From contig JAGTTD010000010.1 of assembly GCA_018398585.1 (NCBI GenBank), positions 24,871,739 through 24,935,738 of the forward strand: a stretch of DNA of 64,000 nucleotides, read 5' to 3'. Position numbers and translations under genes: made by a program. Source of the DNA: Simmondsia chinensis. Lineage: Eukaryota > Streptophyta > Magnoliopsida > Caryophyllales > Simmondsiaceae. The notes beneath the pieces were generated by a model that was not told the DNA's origin, did no database searches, and saw only the letters and a list, made by a program, of their open reading frames with translations. Of this stretch, positions 44,367-55,479 are shown one piece after another (the first letter of the stretch is position 1; each line of letters starts with the position of its first letter).

Positions 44367-45670
44367 ATGGAAGGAGGTGTAACTACAAGAGCTGATGCAG
44401 CTAATGCAGCTGCTAATAATGCTACTACATCATACGCTGCTGCAGTTACTGGCGTTGAGGCAAGGCCTGACCAGGAGAATCGAGATGATCTATTTTGGAA
44501 TCAAATGCAGTCTTTGGTATCGACATTCAAGCATAGCGTAGATCAGAGGTTAGATGGTGTGGAACAGAAGTTTGGAAGTATGGAGCAGAAGTTTAGCACA
44601 CAATCTCAACAAATTGAAGGTCTGCAGCAGCAGGTCCAGAGGCAAAATCAACCTATTGGTGAAAGCATCCTCTTGGCTACAAGTCAGCAGCTTAGACATG
44701 TTCCAGTAGCTAATGTGCCTATTCCTTCAGGACCTATTGACAGTGGAGAAAGTTCATCAATTGGTAGAAGCCATGGGTTTAGATAATCACGAGTGGAGTT
44801 GGAGCCTTTTGAAGGAGCAATCCCGCAATCTTGGGTGAGAAAATGTGAAAGATATTTCGTTTTTACAGTATATCTGAGGACGAGAAGGTTTAATTAGTTG
44901 TAGTATACTTAAGAGGAGGTGTTGAAGTGTGGTTTTTCAGCTTCCTGAGTAGCAATCTATTAATAACCTGGCTAAAATTTGCGGAGGAGTTGTGTGCTAG
45001 GTATGGAGATGAAGACAAAAGTTATATTGTGGACAATTTCAACAAATTGACACAAGTATCAACAGTAAAAGAATACATGACAAGGTTTGAGGATTTAAGA
45101 GCAAGAATGTTGACAACTTATCCAAATGCAACAAGAGGCTATTATGTCTCGAGCTTTGTTAGTTGACTAAAGCCTAAAATCAAGAATTTTGTAAAGGCTT
45201 TTGAACCTACAACCTTGTCCGAAGCTTATTCCAAAGTTAGAAGAGTTGAAAGCACAGCTTTGGCAACACCTGAGGTTCCAAGGGTTAGGAATGTTCCTAT
45301 GGGAGCTTCTCAAACGAAATCATTTACAAATAATAATAGACCTTTGAGCTTGGCAGAGAAGAAAGCTTAGAGACTTTGCTTCAAGTGTAATCAACGATAT
45401 TTCTTTGGGCATAAGTGTGATCCCAAGTACCTTATGTCGGCCTCGAGAGTCAATACTGCCAAGTTTGATGAGGAGGAGGAGAAAGGACCAAATCTGGGGG
45501 AACAAGAAGAAGAAAGGTGTCAAGAGCTAGATGAAGATAAAATTGAGGTATCAGTTCAGGCATTAACTGGTACTGGTTCACATAATACGATACGAATTAG
45601 GGGAGAAGCTGGGCAAAGGACCTTATTAATACTTATTAACAGCGGAAGTACTCATAGCTTCGTAGATCCC
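44367..45670 (+). pseudogene. gag: gag and protease fragment of G5
   Basis: The ATG at 44367 starts MEGGVTTRADAANAAA and stays open for 139 codons with a Gln-rich coiled-coil-like region, ending at 44786. The capsid part continues at about 44800-45166 (SWVRKCERYF, YMTRFEDLRARM) after shifts and stops. The zinc knuckle CFKCNQRYFFGHKC is near 45380-45420. The protease motif reads NSGSTHSF with AAC at 45638-45640 in place of a GAC-type Asp codon, so the catalytic Asp is lost. The sequence ends at a junction near 45670. Confidence 0.88.
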
Positions 45671-46874
45671 AGTGAAAGATGTGATTAAAATAATGATAGT
45701 ATTTAAAGTTATTTTTACTCATAGAAATCTAATAGATGGGTTAATTGTCATAACAAAAGTTATTTAAGAATTATTGAATTGATATTTAATTCCAGAGTAT
45801 AATAATATCTATTTAGTGGAACTAAATATTACTAAATGGTACTCAATATTATCAAAGTATTGATAATTAGATTTGACCCATTTGGAGCTAGAATTAAGTT
45901 ATCCCTGAGTTCTCTTTGCAAGCCTTTAGAAGTACACAGGTTTGAAAATATTTAAAATAAATTCATGAGATGAATAAATTAATTTTGTTAAACATAATTC
46001 ATTAGATGAATTATTTATTCATAAGATGAATAAATTTATTTTACCAAATAATATTCATGGATAAATTAATACATGTGGTAATTTAAACAAACAAAAACAC
46101 AAAAAAAGGAATTGCACACAGGGCATTTCCCGTGTGAATGTGGACACGACAACCAAAAGGCACCGTGTGGCAGGCACTTACCGGATACTGTAAAGCCGGT
46201 TTAGTGATCCGTGTGCGCAGCTTAGGACAAATAGATGGGTGAAACGTGGCGCATTATGGCACGGCCGGTGTTGGCAATCCGTGCCTTTCGCCTTTCTCCA
46301 ATGGTTTTCTGCCATGTGGCATTTTGACGTGGTTTGACTTTTGCTTCTCTCATGGAATATATGATGCCGTTTTGGATGAAATTAAAGCATATATTCTTTA
46401 AGAGAATCCCACATCGACAATTTGAAAAAGTTTCTACCCAATGACTTACTATAAATAGAGGTCTTGGTCATTGAGTTCGGCAATTTTAGAACAAAATTTG
46501 ATTTTTCAAAAAACTAAAAAGGAGGAATTTCTTTTTGAAATTCTTCTTTGTAAGTATTTTGGAACCTACACTCCGGACGTCAAGGGGTCATTGCTGAGAA
46601 GATATCATCATCCCGATGATCCCTCTCATGCGACAATTGTGGTCTACGATCCAGGTATTCCTTATCTTAACTTTAAAGCTTTCCTTGAATTTTTGCACTT
46701 TTGTTTATGCTTTTAGTTACTTGTTTATTATGCTTAGATATTGTATGTTCTTATGAATATATTAGATTAGAGATCCCTTAGATTTAAAATCAAAAAATTT
46801 TAAAATTGTTTTGGTAGTGCTTGATCTAGCCAACTTAGAAAAATTTTAGTTTCAAAAATTAAAATTTTCAGACA
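45671..46874 (+). repeat. 5' LTR of A, 5'-truncated
   Basis: It matches 63270 onward in the 3' LTR (shared blocks GTTAATTGTCATAACAAAAG and TTAGATTTGACCCATTTGGA). The first 750 bp or so of the LTR are missing at the junction with G5. A TATA box is at 46450-46458. It ends TTTTCAGACA before the primer site. Confidence 0.85.
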
Positions 46875-46876
46875 AT

Positions 46877-46889
46877 TAGTATCAGAGCC
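46877..46889 (+). other. Primer binding site of A
   Basis: TAGTATCAGAGCC, one base off the initiator tRNA-Met site, two bases after the LTR. Confidence 0.8.
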
Positions 46890-47930
46890 ACATCTAATTA
46901 TATTCGTACTAGGCACAAGGTGAACATTAAGCATAATAAAAATTCATAAATAGAATCGTGATTATAGAAATTGAAAATTTATTAAAGTAAAGAATACTTG
47001 AATATCGTTACTAAAAGAGTTCAAAAACAAGATTGTGAATTCATCAAATTTTAAATTTTGTGAGTTACAATGAATTTAATCAAATTAGTAGGAGTATATT
47101 TCTAAATAATCTAATGGAATAAGATATTCAAATAGTCGAATGATTTAGATATGTACAAAACATATTGAATCTCTAATAAGACCAGATGATCAAAAAACTT
47201 AAAATATTTACATTGTCATGAAAAATATCTAATAGGATTAGATATTCGGTTATCTTAAATATTACGATCTAATTAAGATCCAAAATATTCATTTTTTTAA
47301 AACTAAAAAAAGTTTTTCTTTCCAATTGTTGATGTCATTATGTCAGATGCTGATGTTAGCACTGATGTTAGCGACAACGTTAGCGAAAAATTAAAATTTT
47401 TTAAATAAATAATTAAAATGAGATTCTAATTAAGATTATATGATAATCATTTCTAAAAGTATTCAGAAAAATTCTTAATTACTCTAACCTTTTAGGCCTT
47501 AAGTGTTGTTATTTAAATAGTTTGATAATATGACATTTATTGAATTTTATTCACATGATAATTTATATTATTTAAATGAATTAAATATTATGTATGATGT
47601 AAATAAAATTAGAAAGCCATTTAAATATGCAATTTTATGAATTATTTGATTTCATTAAGTGGAAGAATTTTCAAATAGATTTAATATGATTAGAAATTTC
47701 AATAGTTGAATTATTTAAAACGAAATTCTCTTAAAATATCTAATTAGATTAGATTTGTATGGTCGGATAATTAAAGGAGCCTAATATAATTAGGATATTA
47801 TTTAATAGTTAAATAAAATTTAGAATATGATTCTAATATTGACTATGAGACAATCAAACATAAAAGAAAGATTCACCATTTAAAATTTCAAGTGGGAGTA
47901 AGGTTTCGTAGTTGAATCCTCACGACCCCC
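46890..47930 (+). other. Leader of A, AT-rich
   Basis: No gene or repeat is recognised; AT-rich text similar in style to 59400-60300 in B (inverted). Confidence 0.5.
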
Positions 47931-47935
47931 ATTGC

Positions 47936-48720
47936 TGGTCTAATAGTATAATGGATAGGCTCTACTCCTCGAGAAGGGAGTTTGTTTACGGAATGCATGG
48001 TTTGACTTCTTTGGTATAGATACAGCTACTGGAAAAACAGTTGCAACCATGGTGCCATGGAGCATCTTGTCGACTTGTGCCAAGGTAGAAACGATAAGTT
48101 AACTATGTTTAAGAAACATATTAATTGGGAATATTTCTCACCTTATTGATAACTTGTCGCGCCCCACTCCCAGGGGAATAACAGATAAATTCGCTAGCTC
48201 ATCATTACACATAGAGAATGGTTATGTAGATTCATGCTTTGTTTGTTAGCCAAAATTATTAAAAAGGTTCGCAAGACTTAAAACATCAAATGTGAGCAAG
48301 CTATGAATGCTCATGGCTATTGTTATTGGTCTAGTAGTATAGTAGGTGGGCACTACTCTCTGAGGAGGGCATTCATTTGTAGAGTACAAAGTTAGACCAC
48401 TTAGAGATAGACTGAAGTGTAGGAAAATGGGTATGGCTACGCTATCGTGGAGCACTTCGTGGACTTGTATGGGTGTCTATGTAGAGGTGTACACTTGGCT
48501 AGGGTGCTACATTAGCCTTCCCGAGGAGCTCTGTTGAATGACCTTAGAAGCTAAGGGAAGTATGATGTGTCAAATATGTTCAGTAAGAGTTTGCAAGAAA
48601 ACATATTTATTGAGAAATATTCGCACCCTACTGACATCTCAATTCGACCCCGCCTACAGTGAGTGTTGGGCAGTTTGATGAGTCACCATGGCATACATGT
48701 AAGTGTCCGATTGTGTACTC
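47936..48720 (+). repeat. Duplicated leader block of A, about 391-bp period
   Basis: Two diverged tandem copies begin TGGTCTAATAGTATAATGG at 47936 and TGGTCTAGTAGTATAGTAGG at 48327. Each ends with a CCTTATTGATAA/CCTACTGACAT-type block and GAATGG-like text. B has the same two blocks in inverted orientation (near 59301 and 58852). The start resembles a tRNA A box, but no complete tRNA fold is evident. Confidence 0.7.
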
Positions 48721-49800
48721 CGTGCTTTGATTGTTTGCTAAAAGTAAGGAAAGTACTTGTTTTACAATTGTGATTTCAGACTATTTGTTATATTTTGCAT
48801 TGCAAACAATACTGATATATGTTACTTGTCCATTTTGTTTTGCTTGCTGATATATAATATGTCTTAGTACATGTGGAGCACTAGTAGATGCTCAGAGTTC
48901 TGTAGTTTATTGCTTGTATATCTACTAAGTGGAATAGAATGTTCATAATGTTAGACTTATGAGTTAGTCAGATGTTAGAGATGATTAGATATTCGTAAGA
49001 AGTGTTTCATTAGAAAACTAGTAATATAAGAATAGCTAATGAGAGAGATCATAGACACTTGATTGTTTTAAGAAAGTTTAGTTCAAGAGCCTATAATGAT
49101 AATTTGTTGAGCTGGAATTCTTGATGCAGAAATTGATAGCCAATCTCAATAGGATATGGTCCTGACTTGCCTATCAAGGTCTTTTAATCAATTCAGAGTG
49201 GATAAATTTGATAATCGAGATTACTCCTTGTCTAAACTGATGAAAGTATATTTTGAGAAAAAGATGTCAGGAGAACTACAGGAAGAGTTCACTTAGTGTA
49301 AACATTTGTCTCAGAAATTAGGAACTTCCAAAGGGTAACATAAAACATAAGTCAAAATAGTTTTGCATTTTCACAAGGGCTCTGGACATCAGTATTTGGA
49401 AAGAATTGCCCAGGTACTTAGATACTGTTGTTGCCAAGACTAGAAAGTCAACATGAAAAAGGTATTCGATATCATGTCTCCTCTAGTTTTGATTGGTAGG
49501 TAGTTCACCAGCGTTCTAGTGAATGAGCTTTCAGTTAGGGCACTAGAAGATAGTAGTTTAAATTAAGGAGTGTAGTTTTATGCTAAGTATCTATCTTAAT
49601 GTATCAGTTTCTTAGAAATCTGATTTCTATTTGCTATTTGTTTCAAAATAGTCTTTTAGTTTTTTTCTAAAAAATAGACTGATAGTTAAGTAAATAAAAT
49701 GTTTATTTAACAGATACGCTGGTAGATAGTTGACTTATTTTAATCTAAACTATGTTAATGGCAATTTATTCGTCTAATCAAGCTAGGCTGTGTAACTATA
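48721..49800 (+). pseudogene. Probable gag region of A, very degraded
   Basis: Between the leader repeats and the pre-integrase motif. A few short stretches look protein-like (for example about 49180-49300), but no firm gag motif can be read. The call rests mainly on position. Confidence 0.4.
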
Positions 49801-51419
49801 TAGAAGAAAATTTTTTTGAAGCCCATATAGCTTTTAGGTGGCACTTGAACTTAGGTCATATTAATCTAGTATGATTCAAAATTGGTCTGACTTGTCTTAT
49901 GGGATCAATAAGTACTAAATTATTAACCATTGTATGAATCATATTTGAATTAATACTGAATGAGCTTAAGAATAAAGGCAATAAAGCCCCTAAGTTGCTC
50001 AAATTTTTCATAAAATGATTATGGTTGCTAAAAGTTGAAGTGAGTGAAAGCGACGAGTATTTCATAAGCGTTAATCAATAAGTTGATGTATAGATATACC
50101 TATAAAGAGTAAAGTCTTGAATTCTTTGAAAGTTCAAAGAATAAAAGGCTAAGGTTGGGATCAATTAGGTAATTATATAAAGTCTCTTAGATTAGATCAA
50201 AGTGGTGAATTCAGGAGAATTCATATTTTTCCAATTTGCAAAGTGTTGTAGAAGAATCAATAGTATGTTATTATATATGGTTAGATATATGATGAATCAC
50301 GTTTACATAGCAAAAGGTTTGTATGAGATAAATTGATAGTGTTTTAGAATCAATAGTATGTTATTATATAGTGTTTTAGAAAGTGTCATAAAAGAATAGT
50401 AAATAACTTGTGTTAGATAAATTGATAGTATGAGATACTATGCCTCAACAGCTTGGTACAACTTATAGTTTAGATAATGTATTACATACATTTTCAACCA
50501 AGTCAATGTCACACTAAGTACATGAGAGCTTTGGTGTAGTGGAAGGATGGTTAGGGCCACTGATGAATTCATTTCTTCAACCTTAATGGTTGAACTTGAT
50601 AATGAATGTAATCCTTTAAACTACAATGAAACTCTTTAGAATAAACATGCGAACTAATTGGTCAGGACAATTAAAGCTATGTTAGAATAAATGTAATTTA
50701 ACTATGTCTTGGAACTTGTACAGGCGTCGAAAGACATTAGGCCTATTGGAATGGATCTGAATGGATCTACAAGAATAATAGAGTTGAGTGAACAAGAACG
50801 TTGAGACCTTCAAGGCTAGATTGATAGTAGTGGGTTACGCCCTAAATGCAGGAATCATCTTATATGAGACCTTCTAACTAGATGCTATGCTTAAGTCCAT
50901 AGGGATGCTCTTATCCATTGTATCACATTGTGATGAGATATGAAAATGTAAGCCAAGACGATGTTTTCTAAATGGTCATCTTATAAACATTATGTATATG
51001 GTACAACACGATAAGTTTGTTACCAAGAATCAGGAGGGTATACTATGCAAACTGAGGAAATCTACTTATAGACTTAAATAAGCATCTTGCTCATTAAATA
51101 GTGGATTCAATGACAGCCATCAAAAATCGAATTAATGGTTAGTGAACCATGAGTGTGCGAGTGACATGATGCGAAAGTAGTGACTTCAAAGTGTTGCATA
51201 CAGATGACATTCTGCTCATTGAGAATGGTGTAGAATTGGTATGAGATATTAAGATTTAGTTGTCTAGTTATTCAAAATGAAAGGACCAAGATAAGCACAC
51301 TATGTCCTTAGAATCAAGCATTAGCAAGATTTAGAGAAAGGGTGTTGAGTTTATCATGGGTTGCTTATTTAAAAAGGATTTAGATGTTTGATGTCAGAAA
51401 TCCATGTTTACCCTTGTAG
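49801..51419 (+). pseudogene. Integrase and reverse transcriptase of A (degraded)
   Basis: A GAG-pre-integrase motif WHLNLGHINL is legible near 49840-49870, then integrase-core scraps near 50150-50240 (LRLDQSGEFR, second-Asp region). The RT runs from about 50755 to 51370. Fragments include a YHIVM.YE stretch, MVQHDKFVTKNQEGILCKLRK-like text (split by shifts) and HTDDILLIENG at about 51197, where the catalytic Asp pair is kept. Stops occur every 10-30 codons. The RNase H part is cut by B at 51419. Confidence 0.8.
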
Positions 51420-51424
51420 TGGGA

Positions 51425-52280
51425 TGTTGGGAACACATTTAAGTGGGTGCAGCAGAAAATCAATAAAAAATTTTTAATTTTAAATATAAAGCCCTGACCT
51501 AATTAAACTATTTAATTAGATCTAGATTGTACTCTAATAGGTTTATAATATGACAAACAAAAACATCGAATAAAACAACTATAAACATAGTATATAGAAT
51601 AAATGAAATAAAGGGAAACAAATTAAATATCAAATATTTAATTTAGACATACATGAAGTGCGAATCCCGATTCCGACTTGAAGATCTAAAAATAGAAGAA
51701 GAAAATCTTGACACCTTAAGGTCTTTTTTGCAATCATCTCTTCTAGCACCAGGAGTGTGGGCACTCAAAATATTTAACTTAGGAAAAATTTCGGAGCAAA
51801 AATTTTCTTTTAATTTTTCAGAACAATTATGGTAAACATTAAATTTAGAAAGCCTCTAAAAATATTTTTTTAAGGTTTTCGTAGTGAGAGAGAACTAGAT
51901 TCCAAAAACATAAAAACCCTTAAAAAAGTAAAGGCAAAGCATAAGTATTTATAGAAAAAAAATAGCTTATTTTTGTCTTTTAATTGTGCCACATGGTGCA
52001 ACAGGCTTCGTCCGTGGTGAATGCCATGGATAGCTACCACACATGTCGCACTGTGATTGGCTTTGAGCAGATGGTGGGGATCATGAGCCTATTTAGGTTT
52101 TCCCTTTCTTTGTTTTTGTTTAAACGAAGATATAATTTATCGTATTAAATATTCATCTCATGAATGTTTGTTTAGTATAAAAATTTATTTATCTAATAAA
52201 TAAATAATTCATTTGATGAATTTATTTTTTTAAACATTTTTAAATAGTGCTTAAGTTAAGGCTTGAGAAGGAATTAATGG
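51425..52280 (-). repeat. 3' LTR of B, distal piece
   Basis: It matches about 60370-61145 of the 5' LTR (for example the TTTAGACATAC.TGAAGTGCGAATCCC block at 51640-51670 versus 60510-60535). The inverted TATA box is at 51945-51953. Similarity stops near 52280. Confidence 0.85.
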
Positions 52281-53978
52281 TTTTGGGAAGTAATTGGAAT
52301 TCATGTCTTGCAAGCTTGTTAATCTAGATAGCTCGGTTCTTGTGGGAGCTCAAAACATGGCTAAATTTCATTGATGTCTACCTATGGCACTTAAAAGCTT
52401 GTATGGGTTGGATAAAATTCACAATTTTCGGGCTAAAGGTTTAAATTATTCCGAATATATGCTGATTTGATGATAGCAATTGAGTCTGGGATTGAGTATT
52501 GGAATGAAAGGATAATAGCTGCTGTTGGGAAATGGGGACAAGGTCTGAATTTGAACATTGTGATCTATTTCGTAACTTTTCTGCAGCATATTACATCAAA
52601 TGGAAAAGGCAAATGCAACAGCCCCAATGTTTTTCGAAAAGCTGTAATTGAGGAAATCAACGAGAGGTTAAGTTTAGTTCCAGCTGAAAGCAATTTATAC
52701 CTCAGCAGCAGAGTCAAGAGCAGACCAGTCCTTGCTCATAAGATGTTCACAACTATTTTGATGTTTCGTTGGTTTCATCGGCTGGTGGGTTTCGCATCCT
52801 TACTTATGCTCATTGATAAGGGATCATAGTTACTTCATTTGAATCAATTTAGCTGCAACATGTCAATTGAAGGCAGGAAATTAAAGGAGGTTCAAACAAC
52901 AGCTGAAGATCTTGTGTACAACCTAGAAATTATGGGCTGTAGACAGAGTTCTATCATTTGGGTTACTTTGGGAGCTCAAATGGTGATATTGCTTCCTTGG
53001 AGATCGACTGATACTTTTGGGAACTTAGCTTGGTGGAGCAAAGTTTCAAGCTTGCAAACCAATGTTTCTCTTGTTTAAGAAACTGAGTTGGATTGTTGCA
53101 ATGGAAAGCAATGTGCTAAGTGTTTTTTGTGCACTCTCTTCATGTTTTGGCAAGACAAGAGAGTGGAAATATACATTGAGGACAACAAGGATCAAAGTTG
53201 ATTTATGGTGGAGTGTGCAAGAGCTTTGCAGAAGGGTCCAAAGACTTCCATATCATCCATGATCAAACTTGACATGCAATAAGCAGATTTCAAACAAGCT
53301 GTTGTTGGGTCATGGAATAGCTCATGGCTTTCAGTTGTAGTAGCATTCAAGAATGTTAATTGGACAATTGAATGTGCAAATTGGGCCTTTAGAAACCTAA
53401 GGACAATAGAAAGCTTCCTTCTAAACAAGACAGGAACTGGTTTCTGTTTGAGCAACAACAACGTAAAGCTCTAGTTCAATAAAAGAAGGTTTGAGCTATA
53501 TAGATTCCGATTGAGAACTGAGGTTCAATATTTGCACCTACAGTTCGCTTGGTCTTCTATGTGTTTCTGCTACATGTGGATGATGTTGGGTTGCACTAAA
53601 GCTTGGCTAATTTGGTTTGAAAGTGGTAGACCTCCTGATGTGTGCTCTACAAAATCAGATTCTCCTGGCCAACGACAGCAAGAGACCAGCATCAAGTAGC
53701 AAGAATCATGTGCAATACAGATTCAGATGCAGAGCTAACTCATAGCAAGTTTCAAGCTGCAATTCCAATTCAGATAAGAAAGTTCATATCTCAGATATAC
53801 ATACTGCATCAACAAGCTCTCTTCAGCTGCAAAGTTCCGCATCCAGTAGTTCTGCTGCTGCAAGTCTGAACAAGGGAATTCATCCCTTTCAGCTCCTACT
53901 CTGCATCAATGAGTGATCTTCAAAGTCGCATCTCTTCCCTAAGATTCTTAAGGACAAGAATCTCTTAAAAGGGAGTAT
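52281..53978 (+). other. Interior of element E, unrecognised
   Basis: It lies upstream of a chromovirus-like 3' LTR. The longest frames (52467-52829, 120 codons; 52839-53078; 53062-53262; 53511-53869) show no domain I can name. Only the last 40 bases before the LTR (a text reading like LKDKNLLKG and a purine tract AAAAGGGAG) resemble the end of chromovirus pol. It could be a diverged pol, a non-autonomous filler or captured host sequence. The left boundary is where similarity to the B LTR ends; no 5' LTR is found. Confidence 0.5.
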
Positions 53979-54400
53979 TGTTATGATTCCAATAGATAGG
54001 GCATGTGAAAGATTGTAATTAGAATAACTCATGTTGTAATGAGTAGCATAAGCCTTTTGATAAGTCATGTAATAAGTGATGTTTAGTTGGTAGCTTCAAT
54101 GGTCAAGCCAATGGTCAAGGCCTATCAATGTTGGTGGTTTATTAGGTAAGTCAGTTAGGGGCTGGTGTAGATGCAATGTACTTGCCTTAGCCACCATTAG
54201 CGTTGGTTGTTATAAGAAGTTGAGTTCTTAATTGTAAACTCATAACTTTGATGAATCAAAATATCTCTTTGAGATCAATTCTCTCTCTCTTCTAATTCTT
54301 TCTCTATTTTCTCATCTCCTTTCACTTCTCTTCTCATCTAAACTTTCTTTAATTCTATCCTTCCCTAGGTTATGATTTGAGGTTATCCTCGATCGTAACA
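53979..54400 (+). repeat. LTR of element E (chromovirus-like)
   Basis: 422 bp, starts TGTTATGATTCC and ends GATCGTAACA. It has a TCT-rich tract (about 54275-54345) and the CCCTAGGTTATGATTTGAGG end shared in style with chromovirus 1. The purine tract GGGAG precedes it, so it is a 3' LTR on the + strand. Confidence 0.82.
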
Positions 54401-55244
54401 GTAAGGAATTGCAATTTCATATTAACTACATTGACCTAAAACCTAAAATGACCCAACTTGATTAATCCAAATCCAAGGTGACTCAAAATCCAAAGACTTG
54501 AGCACAACCTAATATTTGACCCGAACCTCGAAATCACCCAATTGGAATGACTTGAGCTTGAAATGACAAAAATCACCTTAGCTTAAGGTCCGAAGTGACT
54601 TAACCTTATTGACTCGAAACTCAAAAAACTTAAATCTAAGAAAATGAAACTATGCGACTTGAATGTGATTTAAACAAGTTTAGCCGAAGTGGAAATGACC
54701 TGACCAAATTGATCCAAAACTTAACATGAACCATGCACAAAATGACCTAATCCAACTCAAACTCAACCTAAGATGATTCGAAATTCGAATTGATATAACT
54801 CATTTGTCTCAAAACTAAGATGACATAAGTTCGAAATGACCTAAATGAACTCAAACCCGATCATAACTAGTTCGACTCCAGAAAACACCTAACTCAATTA
54901 ACTAAAAATCAGAGGAGACTCGAACACCACATGATCTGATGCGATACTTGACCCAATTTGACTCGAATATCGAATAACTCAAACTCAAATTGAATCACTC
55001 CAACCATAATAACTTGAATGCAATGTGAACCGCTCTGACCAAAATCTTAATATAGTTGATTTAAAACTCGAAATACACCAACTCAATAGATCGAAAACCA
55101 TTGATGATTCGAATCATTATGTAGTTATAATTCCAACCTCCAATTTCTTTGATGAACCAAAGAATGGAATTTCAATTCCATCTGAATTAGAATTGGAATT
55201 GCAATTCCACAGGCCAATTCCAATTCCATGCGCCAAATAGAGCC
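54401..55244. repeat. Degenerate AAATGACC-type repeat and TIR-like end
   Basis: A low-complexity run of short motifs such as GAAATGACCTAA, ACTCGAAA and CCAACTTGA repeats irregularly from about 54430 to 55110. It ends in AATTGGAATTGCAATTCC palindromes and CCAAATAGAGCC, whose complement GGCTCTATTTGG resembles the end of some plant DNA transposons. No matching left end was found. No gene. Confidence 0.55.
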
Positions 55245-55464
55245 GTATTTGATTTAAGTCTATCTGTGGCTCAATATCATTGACCACCTAAAGCATACCC
55301 GACATGTCATCTTAGACTACATCCATCTCATAGAACGTTTTAGAAAACAATCACATGTATATTAGACTCGTAAAACGTAATCAGATAATAAATAAACAAA
55401 ACAAGTTCATTTTTTTTAACATTGAAACTAGCTAATCGGGTTTTTTAGGACACCAATTCCATCA
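55245..55464 (-). repeat. 3' LTR of B, proximal piece
   Basis: On the minus strand it starts TGATGGAATTGG after a purine tract (55465-55479). It matches the first 220 bp of the 5' LTR (61945-62164). The middle of this LTR, about 800 bp, is missing and replaced by E and the repeat region. Confidence 0.85.
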
Positions 55465-55479
55465 ATCTTCCACTTGTCC

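Larger units (their letters stand above)
43883..45670 (+). mobile_element. Chromovirus G5, 5' fragment
   Basis: A 335-bp 5' LTR (43883-44217, TGTCATGATC to GATTCATGACA) is followed by a primer site at 44220-44231 (TGGTATCCGAGC), gag and the start of protease. It breaks off near 45670 inside the protease, where the text changes to the interior of a copia A-type LTR. RT, integrase and 3' LTR are absent from the window. Confidence 0.9.

Noticed and set aside
46471..46716. 81-codon frame in the A LTR
   Set aside because: The homologous stretch of the other LTR (63860 onward) is not kept open, so it is not under coding constraint.
47936..48000. Possible tRNA gene in the A leader
   Set aside because: Only an A-box-like start is seen; no B box at the right distance and no cloverleaf arms could be drawn.
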